Shown here piece by piece: positions 1 to 5,419 of a DNA stretch of 8,604 bases. Source of the DNA: Chloroflexota bacterium (lineage in GTDB: Bacteria > Chloroflexota > Dehalococcoidia > SHYM01). Within the stretch, counting starts at the first letter, position 1, and each line of letters begins with the position of its first letter. Position numbers and translations under genes: made by a program. The notes under the pieces were generated by a model. The model saw nothing but the letters and a program-made list of their open reading frames with translations. It did not search any database and had not been told where the DNA came from. The stretch lies in the NCBI GenBank assembly GCA_016199375.1, contig JACQGV010000041.1, positions 1 to 8,604 of the forward strand, given 5' to 3'.

Positions 1-596
<596 letters not shown>

Positions 597-620
597 GAAT
601 ACCCGCAAGAGGTGGTGGCT

Positions 621-869
621 ATGCCTGTAGTCCGAGTTGGCACTGCTCAGGACGCTATCGAGATAGCGACAACGTTCCTTGAACGATATTGGACGCCGGT
701 GCGGCCGTTGCGGGCCGAGCGCGACGGTGATCTTTGGGTTGTTACTTTCGAAGTGGGCTCCGTAGAGCCGAGGTCTGGCATCGTGAAGATCGGCAGGAAG
801 ACGGGCAAGATAATTGACTACGTAGTCAATGAGCAAGAGCACCGGTCCCGGGTGAAAAGGGTCACATAA
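621..869 (+). CDS. Small protein of unknown function, PepSY-like, partner of the HEPN gene
   Basis: An 82-residue soluble protein not assigned to a named family. The first third looks helical (A-I-E-I-A-T-T-F-L-E-R-Y-W, about residues 12-24). It is followed by strands L-W-V-V-T-F-E-V-G (38-46) and a segment G-I-V-K-I-G-R-K-T-G-K-I-I-D-Y (53-67). A helix, then W-x-V strands ending in a 'K-T-G-K-I' turn, recalls PepSY or NTF2-like folds; this is inference from pattern only. The ATG at 621 is preferred because AAGAGG (607-612) lies 8 bases upstream; an in-frame GTG at 612 would overlap that site. There is no signal peptide. Codon use and GC (about 48-62% on counted lines) differ from atpD (about 73% on a counted line). 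It ends one base before the HEPN gene, so the two are probably co-translated. Confidence 0.8.
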   Translation: MPVVRVGTAQDAIEIATTFLERYWTPVRPLRAERDGDLWVVTFEVGSVEPRSGIVKIGRKTGKIIDYVVNEQEHRSRVKRVT

Positions 870-870
870 G

Positions 871-1236
871 TTGTCAACCGTTGCCCAGTACAGCGCACGA
901 GCTAAGAGCTATGTCGTTAACGCTCGCCACCTCCTGAGCACGGGCGAGGTGGAAAAGGCAGGCGAGTGCGTTTGGGGGGCTATGGCTCAAGCCCTAAAAG
1001 CCAGGGCCGCCATGGCGAGCTCCCCGCTTCGTTCTCACGCATTGTTACGGAAATACGCCGGGAGCCTGGCGGATGAAATGCATAGGCCGGAGTTGTTTCA
1101 GGATTTCCTTGCGGCGGAGCAGATGCACACGAATTTTTACGAAGCCACATTAGAACGAGAGGACGTAGCACGCGTCTTGGAGCGCACTGCTCTGGTTGTG
1201 GAGAGGCTGCTGAGGCCGCGAGCGGCGCCCGCCTAA
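871..1236 (+). CDS. HEPN-domain protein, PaREP1-like
   Basis: A 121-residue all-helical protein. Its layout matches PaREP1/PaREP8-type HEPN proteins: an N-terminal helix with R-A-K-S-Y (10-14), G-E-V-E-K-A-G-E-C-V-W-G-A-M (25-38), K-A-R-A-A-M (43-48), the S-H pair at 55-56, and A-A-E-Q-M-H-T-N-F-Y-E (81-91), which is the LHxNFYE-type signature. The catalytic RNase motif of toxin HEPNs (R, 4-6 residues, H) is not present in the expected helix, so I infer a binding or scaffold role rather than RNA cleavage. The only workable start is TTG at 871, after an in-frame stop at 853-855; AAAGG lies 10 bases upstream. It follows the 82-residue gene by one base, and its stop overlaps the AAGGAG ribosome site of atpC. 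GC is lower than in the neighbours, suggesting transfer. Many such proteins occur in archaea and some in Chloroflexota. Confidence 0.75.
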   Translation: MSTVAQYSARAKSYVVNARHLLSTGEVEKAGECVWGAMAQALKARAAMASSPLRSHALLRKYAGSLADEMHRPELFQDFLAAEQMHTNFYEATLEREDVARVLERTALVVERLLRPRAAPA

Positions 1237-1247
1237 GGAGCACTCTG

Positions 1248-1694
1248 ATGCCCTTCCGACTGGATATCGTGACTGCCGAGCGCCAGGTCTACAGCGAAGA
1301 TGTAGACCTGGTGCTGGCTCCGGGCGCCGACGGCCAGCTCGGCATCCTCCCGCGCCATGCCCCCCTCTTCACCCTGCTGACGGCAGGGCCCCTGGTCATC
1401 CGCAAGGGCGGCGAGGAGACCGAGATCGCCCTCAGCGGCGGCTTCATGGAGGTGGCCCGCAACCGCGTCACCATCATGGCCGACGCCGCCGAGCACGCCG
1501 AGGAGATCGACGAGGCGCGGGCCCGGGCCGGCATGGAGCGGGCCCGGGAGCGCCTGCAGCACCGGGTGGCGGACATGGACCTGGAGCGCGCCCAGGCAGC
1601 GATGCGGCGCGCCGTGGCCCGGTTGGCGGTGGTGGAGCGGCGCCGGCGGCGGCGGGGGGAGCGTGGCAGCCGCCCGGGCGGGGCCACCCCATAG
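1248..1694 (+). CDS. atpC: ATP synthase F1 subunit epsilon
   Basis: Central-stalk subunit that couples F1 to the c-ring and can inhibit ATP hydrolysis. The N-terminal beta-sandwich covers about residues 1-85, with L-G-I-L-P-R-H-A-P-L (31-40) and A-L-S-G-G-F-M-E-V (61-69) as family signatures. The C-terminal helical pair starts near 86 with I-D-E-A-R-A (87-92). This matches the I/L-D-x-x-R-A motif known to bind ATP in bacterial epsilon subunits such as that of Bacillus PS3. At 148 residues it is slightly longer than usual (about 130-140), owing to an arginine-rich tail (six Arg at 131-136, then G-E-R-G-S-R). AAGGAG overlapping the upstream TAA places the ribosome at this ATG. It is separated from atpD by the two-gene insert, so it must be read through those genes or from a promoter I cannot see. 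Confidence 0.96.
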   Translation: MPFRLDIVTAERQVYSEDVDLVLAPGADGQLGILPRHAPLFTLLTAGPLVIRKGGEETEIALSGGFMEVARNRVTIMADAAEHAEEIDEARARAGMERARERLQHRVADMDLERAQAAMRRAVARLAVVERRRRRRGERGSRPGGATP

Positions 1695-1728
1695 CCCGGT
1701 CCCCCTCCCAGCTATTCCCCCGCAGCAA

Positions 1729-1776
1729 GCCAGCCTGGGCTCACGCTGGCGCCCTGCCCGCCGGGCGGCGGGCAGG
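1729..1776. terminator. Pair of GC-rich hairpins between convergent atpC and rex
   Basis: Two inverted repeats lie at the convergent gene ends. The first is GCCAGC (1729-1734) with GCTGGC (1745-1750) across a 10-base loop. The second is a perfect 10-bp stem, CCTGCCCGCC (1753-1762) with GGCGGGCAGG (1767-1776), and a GGGC loop. Neither is followed by a T-run on either strand. Calling them a two-way transcription barrier is therefore an inference from position and stem strength. The second hairpin lies within the last codons of rex and encodes its Arg/Pro/Ala tail. Confidence 0.4.
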
Positions 1777-2427
1777 CTTCCGCTGGCTCAAGTGGTAGGT
1801 CATAGCCTGGAGTGCCACCGCGGGGTCAATGTTCTGCACCCAGACATGGGGCGGCACCCGCGGCGCCGTGGGTGCGTAGTTCAGAATCCCCCGCACGCCA
1901 CACGCCACCAGCTGATCCACCACCTGCTGCGCGGCAGCGGCAGGGACGGCCACAATCCCGATCTGGATACCGTGCTGCTGTATCGTCGCTGCCAGAGCTG
2001 AGATATCCTGAATGACCAAAGGCCCTGCCGTCTTCCCTATAAGCTGGGGGTCGGCATCGAAGCAGGCCACCACCTTGAAGCCATGCTGGGCAAAGCCAGG
2101 GTAGCCCGCCACCGCCCAGCCCAGCCGGCCCATCCCCAGCAGCACCATCTCCCATTCCCGGCCCAGCCCCAGGATCAGGCGCAACTCTCGGATCAGATCC
2201 GGCACCCGATAGCCACGCCCCTGCTTGCCAAAGCGGCCGAAGTAGCTCAGGTCTTTCCTGATCTGGGCCGGGGTCACTTGAAGGCGCTCGCCCAAATCCT
2301 GGGAGCTGACTACCGTGACGCCTTCCGCATCCAGGGCGGAGAGCGTCCTGAGGTAGAGCGGGAGGCGCTGGATGACCACCTCCGGTATCTCATTCATTGG
2401 GTCCCCCATGTCGGAGCGGCGCACCAC
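1741..2427 (-). CDS. rex: Redox-sensing transcriptional repressor Rex
   Basis: A homodimeric repressor that releases DNA when the NADH/NAD+ ratio rises, controlling fermentation and respiration genes. Numbered from the longest start, the winged helix includes S-S-Q-D-L-G-E-R-L (41-49) and the hallmark IRKDLSYFGRFGKQGRGY (56-73). The Rossmann domain carries G-M-G-R-L-G (98-103) and a strand-2 acid in C-F-D-A-D-P (122-127). The domain-swapped C-terminal helix is N-I-D-P-A-V-A-L-Q-A-M-T-Y-H-L (199-213). The tail K-P-A-R-R-P-A-G-R-A-P-A lies in a DNA palindrome. The start is uncertain: AAGGAG (2437-2432) sits 4 bases before GTG 2427 and 7 before GTG 2424, favouring these. Family alignment (M-N-E-I-P-E-x-V-I) favours ATG 2397, which has only a weak GGGGGA. 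The gene stands alone on this strand, with its own promoter and a Rex-like half-site overlapping it, consistent with autorepression. Confidence 0.96.
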   Translation of the reverse strand: MVRRSDMGDPMNEIPEVVIQRLPLYLRTLSALDAEGVTVVSSQDLGERLQVTPAQIRKDLSYFGRFGKQGRGYRVPDLIRELRLILGLGREWEMVLLGMGRLGWAVAGYPGFAQHGFKVVACFDADPQLIGKTAGPLVIQDISALAATIQQHGIQIGIVAVPAAAAQQVVDQLVACGVRGILNYAPTAPRVPPHVWVQNIDPAVALQAMTYHLSQRKPARRPAGRAPA

Positions 2428-2431
2428 GGAT

Positions 2432-2437
2432 CTCCTT
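2432..2437 (-). promoter_or_regulatory. Ribosome binding site of rex
   Basis: AAGGAG on the minus strand, a full Shine-Dalgarno match. It lies 4 bases before GTG at 2427 and 7 before GTG at 2424. It is about 34 bases from the ATG at 2397 that homology prefers, so it argues for a 9-10 residue N-terminal extension. Confidence 0.6.
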
Positions 2438-2465
2438 CCGGCTCAGGCGGCGAGGGCGATGGGCT

Positions 2466-2487
2466 GGCGGTGCTGCGGAGCACCGCC
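2466..2487. repeat. Perfect 9-bp hairpin in the rex leader
   Basis: GGCGGTGCT (2466-2474) and AGCACCGCC (2479-2487) form a perfect stem with a 4-base loop. It lies between the predicted rex transcription start (near 2518) and the rex ribosome site, so it should fold in the rex leader mRNA. There is no T-run after it on either strand, so it is not an ordinary intrinsic terminator. Its role is unknown. Confidence 0.6.
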
Positions 2488-2523
2488 CCGCCCGCTGTGG
2501 CCCTTCGCTCTAGCGCGTGTCAC

Positions 2524-2553
2524 AGTGTAGAAGCGACTTTGTGAAATCGTCAA
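2524..2553 (-). promoter_or_regulatory. Predicted sigma-70-type promoter of rex
   Basis: On the minus strand, TTGACG (plus-strand 2548-2553) and TACACT (plus-strand 2524-2529) are separated by 18 bases, in an AT-richer patch of a GC-rich region. Transcription would begin near 2518 and give a leader of about 90 bases before rex. The spacer contains the Rex-like TTGTGA half-site, read here as TCACAA. Confidence 0.6.
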
Positions 2554-2556
2554 CTA
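2538..2556. promoter_or_regulatory. Possible Rex operator
   Basis: The stretch TTTGTGAAATCGTCAACTA contains one half-site that matches the known Rex consensus (TTGTGA, about six bases, TCACAA) perfectly at 2539-2544. The opposite half (TCAACT) is degenerate. It overlaps the rex promoter spacer and -35 and ends 18 bases upstream of the opposing -35 box, so binding could block rex and affect the gamma-CA promoter. Autorepression is known for several Rex proteins; here it is inferred. Confidence 0.4.
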
Positions 2557-2573
2557 TCCCTCCTGGCGCTCCC

Positions 2574-2602
2574 TTGACAGCTCTCCTGGACGATCCCATA
2601 AT
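2574..2602 (+). promoter_or_regulatory. Predicted strong sigma-70-type promoter of the gamma-CA operon
   Basis: A consensus TTGACA (2574-2579) is separated by exactly 17 bases from CATAAT (2597-2602). Transcription would start near 2609 and leave a leader of roughly 34 bases before the GTG at 2643. The promoter lies inside the longest open frame of the downstream gene, which supports the shorter start chosen for it. Confidence 0.75.
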
Positions 2603-2632
2603 GCCCCTCGGCTTTGCCTGGATGGCCGCTTC

Positions 2633-2638
2633 AAGGAG
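2633..2638 (+). promoter_or_regulatory. Ribosome binding site that sets the gamma-CA start
   Basis: AAGGAG lies 4 bases before GTG at 2643 and downstream of the predicted promoter. It decides between this start and longer upstream frames. Confidence 0.7.
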
Positions 2639-2642
2639 AGCT

Positions 2643-3155
2643 GTGCTGCGACCTTTTCGGGGGCTTTCCCCCCGTGTGCATGAAAGCGCCTATGTGAGCG
2701 CAAGCGCCTACGTCATCGGCGACGTGGAGATCGGCGCCGAATCCAGCGTGTGGCCGGGCGTGGTCATCAGGGCCGACCGCCAGAAAATCACTATCGGGCA
2801 GCGCACCAACATTCAGGACAACAGCGTCGTCCACACCAACCGCCACTTCCCCCTGACCATCGGCGGTGAGGTCATGGTCGGCCACGGGGCCGTCATCCAC
2901 TGCACCCGGCTGGGGGACCATGTCCTGGTGGGCAACAACGCCACCCTGCTGGATGAGGTGGAGATAGACGAGTTCTGCATCATCGCCGCCGGGACAGTAG
3001 TGCCGCCGGGGATGAAGGTCCCCCGGGGCTCGTTCGTGGTGGGGGTGCCAGGCCAGGTCCGCGGCCCCCTCACGGAGGCCCAGTGGGCGCGCCTGCGTCG
3101 CCAGGGGGAGGGCTATGTGCAGCTAGCTCGGGAGTACCGGGAGGCGGGCCTCTAG
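2643..3155 (+). CDS. Gamma-class carbonic anhydrase family hexapeptide protein (YrdA/PaaY type)
   Basis: A 170-residue left-handed beta-helix protein, expected to be a cytoplasmic trimer with metal sites between subunits. Hexapeptide repeats run from about residue 12 to 140 (I-G-D-V-E-I-G, I-T-I-G-Q-R-T-N-I-Q-D-N, V-G-H-G-A-V-I-H-C). All three metal-binding histidines are present: H64, H81 and H86. So are R43, D45, Q58 and D59, equivalents of conserved active-site residues in archaeal Cam. Reversible CO2 hydration is therefore plausible. Close relatives such as PaaY act instead as thioesterases on CoA compounds, and a crotonase lies two genes downstream, so the substrate is open. GTG 2643 is chosen because AAGGAG precedes it, the promoter lies just upstream, and the resulting N-terminus (M-L-R-P-F-R-G-L-S-P) is typical of the family. 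It leads a three-gene set. Confidence 0.93.
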   Translation: MLRPFRGLSPRVHESAYVSASAYVIGDVEIGAESSVWPGVVIRADRQKITIGQRTNIQDNSVVHTNRHFPLTIGGEVMVGHGAVIHCTRLGDHVLVGNNATLLDEVEIDEFCIIAAGTVVPPGMKVPRGSFVVGVPGQVRGPLTEAQWARLRRQGEGYVQLAREYREAGL

Positions 3156-3177
3156 CCTAGCGAAGGGGGGAACCAAT

Positions 3178-3567
3178 TTGGAGGGGCTTGCCGACGCCCT
3201 GGGTGCAGTAGAGTTCTTCGTCAAACTGGCCCTGTCGTGGATCGTGCTGGGCCTGGGCCTCTTCCACGTCTACAGGTTGGGCCGCCAGCCCTGGCAGGAT
3301 AGCGCCCTGGCCTTCCTCCTGGTCGCGGCGAGCTTCCTCCTGTTCGATTCCCTGGATGTCTTTCGCCAGCAGCCCGCAGGGGCCGCCGGGGTGCTCCAGT
3401 TCATCGAGCTCAGCCTGGAGCTGGTTGTCGTTGCCGCGCTGCTCATCTTCGGGGGCTGGTCGCTGGGGCGCCTGCTGCGCCAGCCCTGGCAGGACTCCGC
3501 CTTGGCCTTCCTGGCGGTCGGGACGGCGCTGCTCCTGATCAGCAGTATCAGGACCTTCATGTTCTAG
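3178..3567 (+). CDS. Four-helix membrane protein made of two internal repeats, unknown function
   Basis: A 129-residue hydrophobic protein that I do not recognise. Predicted membrane segments are about 11-32, 43-62, 75-97 and 108-124. It consists of two halves offset by 65 residues, each a helix, then R-Q-P-W-Q-D-S-A-L-A-F-L (36-47 and 101-112), then a second helix. The twelve-residue core is identical in both halves. The charged Q-P-W-Q-D link should lie on the same side of the membrane in each half. TTG at 3178 is chosen because AAGGGGGG (3163-3170) lies 7 bases upstream and no ATG begins a suitable frame. It lies 22 bases after the gamma-CA gene and 16 before the crotonase gene, so it is probably co-transcribed with both. 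Transport, sensing or scaffold roles are all possible. Confidence 0.8.
   Translation: MEGLADALGAVEFFVKLALSWIVLGLGLFHVYRLGRQPWQDSALAFLLVAASFLLFDSLDVFRQQPAGAAGVLQFIELSLELVVVAALLIFGGWSLGRLLRQPWQDSALAFLAVGTALLLISSIRTFMF
3283..3520 (+). repeat. Intragenic direct repeat in the four-helix membrane protein gene
   Basis: Bases 3283-3325 and 3478-3520 are direct copies 195 bases apart. The first 17 bases are identical, and 36 of 43 match overall. The spacing is a multiple of three, so the repeat keeps frame and produces the duplicated R-Q-P-W-Q-D-S-A-L-A-F-L segment. Confidence 0.85.
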
Positions 3568-3583
3568 CCCAGGACTCAGTACC

Positions 3584-4363
3584 ATGTTCGAGGATATTCT
3601 TTTCGAAAAAACGGACGGGGTCGCGCGGGTGACCCTGAACCGGTCGCGCCAACTGAATGCCTTCCGCGGGCAGACCCTGGACGAGCTGATCGAGGCGCTG
3701 CGGCAGATCGAGGCCGACCCCACGGTCGGCGTCGTCGTTCTGACCGGCGCGGGCGAGCGAGCCTTCAGCTCCGGCGCCGACATCAAGGAGAACGCCGGCG
3801 CCAGCGCCGAGCAGCTCCATCACCTGGCCCTCACCCGCAACTTGCCCCTGGGCCTGCTGATGCGGCAGTTAAGCAAGCCCATCATCGCCGCCATCCGAGG
3901 CTATGCGGCGGTCGGAGGCGTGGAGCTGGCCCTGTTCTGTGACCTGCGGCTGGCGGCCGAGGACGCGCGGCTGCGTATCGCCGACGAGGGGATCACGCCC
4001 TACTGGGGCACGGCGCAGCTGCTGGCACGCCTGGTGGGCGAGGGCGTGGCGCGCGAGCTGATGTTCCTGGCGCGGGAGATAGACGGCCGCGAGGCCGCGC
4101 GCCTGGGGCTGGTGAACCGCGCCGTGCCGGCCGCCGACCTGGACCGGGAGGTGGCTGCCTGGTGCCAGCGCATCCTGCAGCGCTCGCCCGGCGCCAACGA
4201 GCTGGCGAAGCTGGCCCTGAACTATGATACCGACCTGCTGTACGGCGGGTTCGTCCAGTCGGCGGCCCTGGCGCAGGCCTACTACCGCACGCCCCAGCTC
4301 CAGGAGTTTCTGGCCGCTTTCAGGGAAAAGCGGGCGCCCGACTTCCGCCGCTTCCGCGCCTAG
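3584..4363 (+). CDS. Crotonase / enoyl-CoA hydratase family protein
   Basis: A 259-residue acyl-CoA enzyme of the crotonase superfamily, cytoplasmic. The core includes V-T-L-N-R-S-R-Q-L-N-A-F (16-27). The first oxyanion-hole segment is F-S-S-G-A-D-I-K-E (61-69), and the second is A-A-V-G-G-V-E-L-A-L-F-C-D (108-120) with E114 at the first catalytic glutamate position. At the second catalytic site the usual P-E-x-x-x-G is replaced by I-A-D-E-G-I-T-P-Y-W-G-T (132-143), with D134 or E135 in place of the standard glutamate and a slightly shorter loop. Y-W-G-T-A-x-L-L-A-R-L-V-G and A-R-E-L-M-F-L resemble MenB- and BadI-like branches more than classical hydratases. The exact substrate cannot be read from sequence. 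ATG 3584 has only a weak AGGA upstream. The gene closes the set begun by gamma-CA. Confidence 0.9.
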   Translation: MFEDILFEKTDGVARVTLNRSRQLNAFRGQTLDELIEALRQIEADPTVGVVVLTGAGERAFSSGADIKENAGASAEQLHHLALTRNLPLGLLMRQLSKPIIAAIRGYAAVGGVELALFCDLRLAAEDARLRIADEGITPYWGTAQLLARLVGEGVARELMFLAREIDGREAARLGLVNRAVPAADLDREVAAWCQRILQRSPGANELAKLALNYDTDLLYGGFVQSAALAQAYYRTPQLQEFLAAFREKRAPDFRRFRA

Positions 4364-4365
4364 CT

Positions 4366-4390
4366 CAAGGGCCCCTCGGGGCGCCCCTTG
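4366..4390 (+). terminator. Terminator-like hairpin after the crotonase gene
   Basis: CAAGGG (4366-4371) pairs with CCCTTG (4385-4390), enclosing a second CCCC/GGGG stem with small bulges. No T-run follows. Its 3' arm touches the -35 box of the next promoter. Termination is possible but weakly supported. Confidence 0.35.
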
Positions 4391-4415
4391 CCCGGCCTCG
4401 GGGGGGTCGTATAAT
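4388..4415 (+). promoter_or_regulatory. Predicted sigma-70-type promoter of ilvE
   Basis: A perfect TATAAT (4410-4415) is preceded after 16 bases by TTGCCC (4388-4393). Transcription would begin near 4422, about 32 bases before ilvE. A perfect -10 box in sequence this rich in G and C is unlikely to be chance. Confidence 0.7.
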
Positions 4416-4453
4416 ACTGGACTGGCGCCTACACTGGCCGGGAAGGGAGGCCC

Positions 4454-5398
4454 ATGGCAGCATCTCCTTATGCCTACTTTCAAAGGCGGATTGTGCCCCT
4501 GGCCGAGGCCAAGATCGGCATCATGACCCATGCCTTCAACTACGGCACCGCCGTCTTCGAGGGCATCCGCGGCAACTGGAACCAGGGCCAGCAGCAGCTC
4601 TACCTCTTCCGGCCCCAGGACCACTTCGAGCGCCTTCACCGCAGCGCCCGGGTCTGCCGCATCAACCTCGCCTACACCGTAGACCAGATGATGAAGCTGA
4701 CCCTGGAGGTGGCCGAGCGCTCCCAGTACCGGGAGGACGTTTACATGCGGCCCCTGGCCTACAAGTCCGCCGAGAAGGTGGGGGTGCGCCTCCACGGCAT
4801 CGAGGATGACTTCTTGATCTTCATCACGCCCTTTGGGCCCTATCTGGACGTAACCAAGGGCATCCGCTGCTGTGTCAGCTCCTGGCGCCGTATAGATGAC
4901 AACTCCATCCCGGCGCGGGCCAAGGTGACCGGCGGCTACATCAACAGCGCCCTGGCGAAGAGCGAGGCCGTGGAGGACGGCTACGACGAGGCCATCATGC
5001 TCACCCAGGAGGGCCACGTCTCCGAGGGCAGCGGCGAGAACATCTTCCTGGTCATGAACGGCAAGCTGGTTACGCCGCCCTCCAGCGACAACATCCTCAT
5101 CGGGATCACCCGCGAAGCCGTAATGACCCTCGCCCGGGAGGAGCTGGGCATCGCCACTGTGGAGCGCACCCTAGACCGCAGCGAGCTCTTCACCTGCGAC
5201 GAGGTCTTCTTGACCGGGACCGCGGCCCATGTCACCAGCGTGGCCGAGATAGACCGGCGCCCCGTGGGAGGGAGGCAGGGCATCGGGCCCATCACGGCCA
5301 AGCTCCAGCAGCTCTACTTCGAGACGATCCGCGGCGACAACCCTAAATACCGCCACTGGCTGGTGCCCGTGTACGCCGCGGTCGCCCAGAAGAAGTAA
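4454..5398 (+). CDS. ilvE: Branched-chain amino acid aminotransferase
   Basis: A PLP-dependent fold-type IV transaminase that transfers amino groups between glutamate and the 2-oxo acids of leucine, isoleucine and valine. At 314 residues it has the usual family length (about 300-310). Signatures: the N-terminal H-A-F-N-Y-G-T-A-V-F-E-G-I-R (26-39); H-F-E-R-L-H-R-S (57-64); the PLP lysine K157 in P-A-R-A-K-V-T-G-G-Y; the cofactor-binding V-S-E-G-S-G-E-N-I-F (189-198); G-I-T-R (217-220); and the phosphate-binding T-G-T-A-A-H-V-T-S-V (254-263). The ATG at 4454 is preceded by GGAAGGGAGG (4441-4450). A promoter with perfect -10 lies just upstream, and the small membrane gene begins 22 bases after the stop. 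ilvE is the best call, though related D-amino-acid transaminases share the fold. Confidence 0.95.
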   Translation: MAASPYAYFQRRIVPLAEAKIGIMTHAFNYGTAVFEGIRGNWNQGQQQLYLFRPQDHFERLHRSARVCRINLAYTVDQMMKLTLEVAERSQYREDVYMRPLAYKSAEKVGVRLHGIEDDFLIFITPFGPYLDVTKGIRCCVSSWRRIDDNSIPARAKVTGGYINSALAKSEAVEDGYDEAIMLTQEGHVSEGSGENIFLVMNGKLVTPPSSDNILIGITREAVMTLAREELGIATVERTLDRSELFTCDEVFLTGTAAHVTSVAEIDRRPVGGRQGIGPITAKLQQLYFETIRGDNPKYRHWLVPVYAAVAQKK

Positions 5399-5419
5399 GG
5401 CGGCGGTAGAGTCCCCGCC

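Noticed and set aside
612..1236. Classical toxin-antitoxin module
   Set aside because: The HEPN protein lacks the RNase motif and the partner is neither a nucleotidyltransferase nor a recognisable antitoxin, so the label is not supported.
2517..2642. Longer open frame upstream of the gamma-CA start
   Set aside because: It crosses both predicted promoters and adds residues unlike the family. GTG 2643 with AAGGAG gives the normal N-terminus.
3869..5017. Long antisense open frame of 382 codons
   Set aside because: It spans the crotonase and ilvE genes on the opposite strand, has low-complexity Gly/Ala/Leu composition and no recognisable motif. This is typical of GC-rich antisense frames.
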